Positions 16,801 through 17,772 of a stretch of 17,772 nt of DNA are shown piece by piece. The position numbers and the translations under genes were made by a program. The notes beneath the pieces are model-generated. The model made no database searches. It saw only the letters and a list, made by a program, of their open reading frames with translations, and had not been told where the DNA came from. Source of the DNA: an uncultured Bacteroidales bacterium (GTDB taxonomy: Bacteria; Bacteroidota; Bacteroidia; Bacteroidales; Paludibacteraceae); the NCBI GenBank assembly GCA_903929065.1, contig CAIYTJ010000244.1, positions 1 to 17,772 on the forward strand, given 5' to 3'. Numbering within the stretch: the stretch's first letter is position 1; each line of letters opens with the position of its first letter.

Positions 16801-17445
16801 CGAAATGAAACCCAACACCGCCCACGTTTCATTATAAACATCGGTTTTCGGAGGGGTTAGTGATAATAAGTAAGTGTCGTGCTGGTCGGTGACTGCGAAT
16901 TTATCGGTTTTGCTGCCACTTTGTATCTGTATTTGTTTGTCGAGAAGGAAGCCTTTGGCAAAGGAATTGACCAAACCATCATTTTCGTACGGATAATTGT
17001 TTTTCAGCTTGATTAAAGCCAGAATTTTAGTCGATTCAAAGGGAAAAGTTTTGCTCAGGCAAATGGCATTTGGCAATTGCACAACCTGCCAGTCGGTGGA
17101 TGTGGAAAGAAGGTTATTGGTAACTTCAATATGATTATCCGACCAGAATGCCAGCTCTTTTTTTGCAAAAACAAAATACGAAATCTCATCGTCTTCAAAC
17201 GGGAAATGGCTTAGCGAATCGACCGATGAGTGAATAATTATATCCCTGAGCTTATTTGCCGTGTTTTCGGCATGTGTTTCTTTCGAATTCAACTGCTGTT
17301 GGAATTCCTTAATCCGGATAGCATGATTGGGCGAATTGGTATAAAAAAAATCGCATAGTAATCCGAAGGCAAGGGACAGTATGAGCGTTGAAAATAGAAT
17401 TTTCACTCTCAAAGGCATTCCACTCAACTGTTTTAAATAAGTCAT
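13825..17445 (-). CDS. Large orphan NtrY-like membrane sensor histidine kinase
   Basis: An inner-membrane histidine kinase of 1206 residues. By eye I predict twelve membrane segments: about 14-33, 208-234, 240-262, 285-308, 317-344, 357-380, 388-410, 414-436, 440-463, 696-722, 736-759 and 902-924. Positive clusters (PKKK after 436, VRKKWKYK after 721) agree with a cytosolic N-terminus. This leaves three extracytoplasmic regions: 34-207, 464-695 and 760-901. A HAMP-like segment (925-975) leads to the phosphorylation site VAHEINNPLTP with His997, preceded by ESAWKSMARQ as in NtrY. The ATPase domain has the N box (Asn1109, Asn1113), DNGVGI (1143-1148) and TGMGLGLA (1166-1173). All catalytic motifs are intact. 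No PAS domain is evident before HisKA and no response regulator is adjacent. The signal is unknown. Confidence 0.92.
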   Translation of the reverse strand: MTYLKQLSGMPLRVKILFSTLILSLAFGLLCDFFYTNSPNHAIRIKEFQQQLNSKETHAENTANKLRDIIIHSSVDSLSHFPFEDDEISYFVFAKKELAFWSDNHIEVTNNLLSTSTDWQVVQLPNAICLSKTFPFESTKILALIKLKNNYPYENDGLVNSFAKGFLLDKQIQIQSGSKTDKFAVTDQHDTYLLSLTPPKTDVYNETWAVLGFISYSLSFLIFFILFANFPLLIGKKTLSFRLFMLISGIAGIILGALLYFNIPTLLLNNKLFTPFQYASNPFLTSISHLAVLTAYFISSICLFYFYTKNHFSNTSVSRIFIQISCAFYFVLVYYFLSGLIYHSSIQLSILRFKDFSAISIWVHFLILLWGIGLALLFFKTHIYSKNRVWKLILTDIFIAVGLYFACYFISPGDALRITVSFAALWTGFYTYFLFPKKKSMYIFAAVWIFIFSGFLVWNSLVIGNNKKLDKYKILAQNIYINGSSENDQMADILLEELDVKIIRDRKICKLLTRKDSIQASNDYLNKTYLRGFWNKYDMRLNIAGRHSKVYREYVDFISKNGIQIKKTHFFSVQANENNMTYIGQFRSSTYLTDSLFFFMEFYPRKNFKSYSFPNLLIATTANIQTQLNISIAKYDHQRLVFSSGKVGYSPDAAWIPTMKSDFFKTINQGRKHYIYKPNANTFIVVSEQDLFEPITHLLYFIYTFLAYFALCCLLIWIYMLVRKKWKYKIGLTAKFQFVFIALLIISFIGIFFVSVNFIEEKYREQQIANLESKKGYIQKALQDIYYWNQDLNAQNSQSLNFDLQDLSYIYHTDIHVYDNRGELIGSSQPVIFNKNLISRRISPTPFFRANSNLNQNEHIGKLNYLSGYCDFYNGDYMQIGFIAIPQFFSQDEIKTEIESFLSVVIHIYLIIIVLAILLSLFIGKQLSAPLIVLENKLREMRLGRRNEKIDYTLNDEIGQLVIQYNRTVDELEQSARLLAQSERESAWKSMARQVAHEINNPLTPMKLTIQQLQRTKNLDEKHFDEYFTKSTAMLIEQIDNLSRIAGTFSNFARMPEASFVRFDIAARLYSVVQLFANNNEHVQIEYAGTENSAFVYADPEQMVQVFTNLMKNALQAIPDDREGIINVNLQQEAGEIRIEITDNGVGIDNALQDKLFVPNFTTKSTGMGLGLAISKNIIELSGGTISFNSETDKGTTFTLVFPEAI

Positions 17446-17502
17446 AATTACTATTTTTTTGTAATTATCAAAGCATTTCGACTAATATAATTTCTTCTTT
17501 TA

Positions 17503-17570
17503 CTTTGCGTTCTTTGCGCCTTTGCGTGATCATTTTTTGAAATTCGCGCAAAGACCGCTAAGTTCGCTAA
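17503..17570. repeat. Inverted short repeats of TTTGCG / CGCAAA
   Basis: Three TTTGCG units (17504, 17513, 17521; spacing 9 and 8 nt) face, across a short spacer, one CGCAAA (17547) and two variants CGCTAA (17556, 17565; spacing 9 and 9 nt). The arms can fold into an imperfect hairpin. It lies in the 158-bp gap between rlmH and the histidine kinase gene, with no T run to make it an ordinary terminator. Confidence 0.75.
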
Positions 17571-17603
17571 AAATATTGATATACATTATTTTTTCGCCTT
17601 CCA

Positions 17604-17772
17604 TTATTCATGATGATACGGTTCACCTTTTAAAATAGTCATTGCCCGATAGACCTGTTCCACGAAAATCAGCCGGATCATTTGGTGCGAAAACGTCATG
17701 GCCGAAAGCGAAACCTTTCCATTGGCACGGTTATACACTCTTTCAGAGAAACCATACGGTCCGCCAACTACA
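17604..17772 (-). CDS. rlmH: 23S rRNA pseudouridine-1915 N3-methyltransferase (partial, C-terminus)
   Basis: The last 55 codons and stop of rlmH; the 5' part lies beyond the window. RlmH is a SPOUT-class SAM-dependent methyltransferase that methylates pseudouridine 1915 in helix 69 of 23S rRNA on the assembled 70S ribosome. The translated piece reads VVGGPYGFSERV, then KVSLSAMTFSHQM, then RLIFVEQVYRA and ends GEPYHHE. The GGPYG and SLS-MTFSHQ motifs are the SAM-binding trefoil-knot region, and the YHHE-type C-terminus is typical of the family. Full length should be about 155-160 residues. It is upstream of, and on the same strand as, the histidine kinase gene, but the 158-bp gap with its inverted repeats argues against tight coupling. 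Confidence 0.95.
   Translation of the reverse strand, partial: VVGGPYGFSERVYNRANGKVSLSAMTFSHQMIRLIFVEQVYRAMTILKGEPYHHE

Noticed and set aside
17503..17570. CRISPR-like array
   Set aside because: The repeat units are only 6-9 nt with 2-3 nt between them, lack spacers of CRISPR length and are arranged as inverted arms. No cas gene is nearby.

Overview
The window comes from a member of the Bacteroidota, most likely the order Bacteroidales. Several gene starts are preceded by the Bacteroidota sigma-factor box TAnnTTTG, and clear Shine-Dalgarno sequences are absent. Two short secreted proteins carry lipoboxes ending in SC. The gene set (a DUF4827-type lipoprotein next to glmM, a fused aspartokinase/homoserine dehydrogenase, a DPP IV peptidase, an FHS transporter with a ROK kinase) is typical of that group. 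The DNA is moderately AT-rich. No phage, IS, CRISPR or recognisable defence gene is present, and the content is core-genome-like.

Layout. (1) 1-5341, minus strand: thrA, then an FKBP-type lipoprotein gene 9 bp downstream, then a 121-bp gap, a DUF4827-like lipoprotein gene, and glmM closed by a strong hairpin terminator at 69-104. (2) 5275-5457, plus strand: a promoter, tRNA-Arg(TCT) and its own terminator. (3) 5497-8112, plus strand: a COG2509-type FAD-dependent oxidoreductase and an RluA-family pseudouridine synthase, separated by an octamer repeat tract. A bidirectional terminator at 8130-8166 lies between these and the next, converging genes. (4) 8192-10519, minus strand: an FHS-type MFS sugar transporter followed by a ROK sugar kinase, which looks like a glucose uptake and phosphorylation pair. 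(5) 10661-12835, minus strand: a secreted DPP IV-like serine peptidase, divergent from (6) a cytosolic patatin-like hydrolase at 12982-13809, plus strand. (7) 13825-17445, minus strand: a 1206-residue orphan NtrY-like sensor histidine kinase whose 3' end converges on the patatin gene with only 15 bp between. (8) 17604-17772, minus strand: the C-terminal part of rlmH, cut by the window edge.

Most of the genes are housekeeping: amino-acid biosynthesis, cell-wall precursor synthesis, rRNA modification, tRNA, sugar uptake and peptide breakdown. I found no convincing new multi-gene system. The items most worth a second look are the histidine kinase with twelve predicted membrane segments and three extracytoplasmic regions, the neighbouring FKBP and FKBP-like lipoproteins between thrA and glmM, and three kinds of short-period repeat at gene junctions (7-, 8- and 9-nt units), one of which forms the end of a coding sequence.
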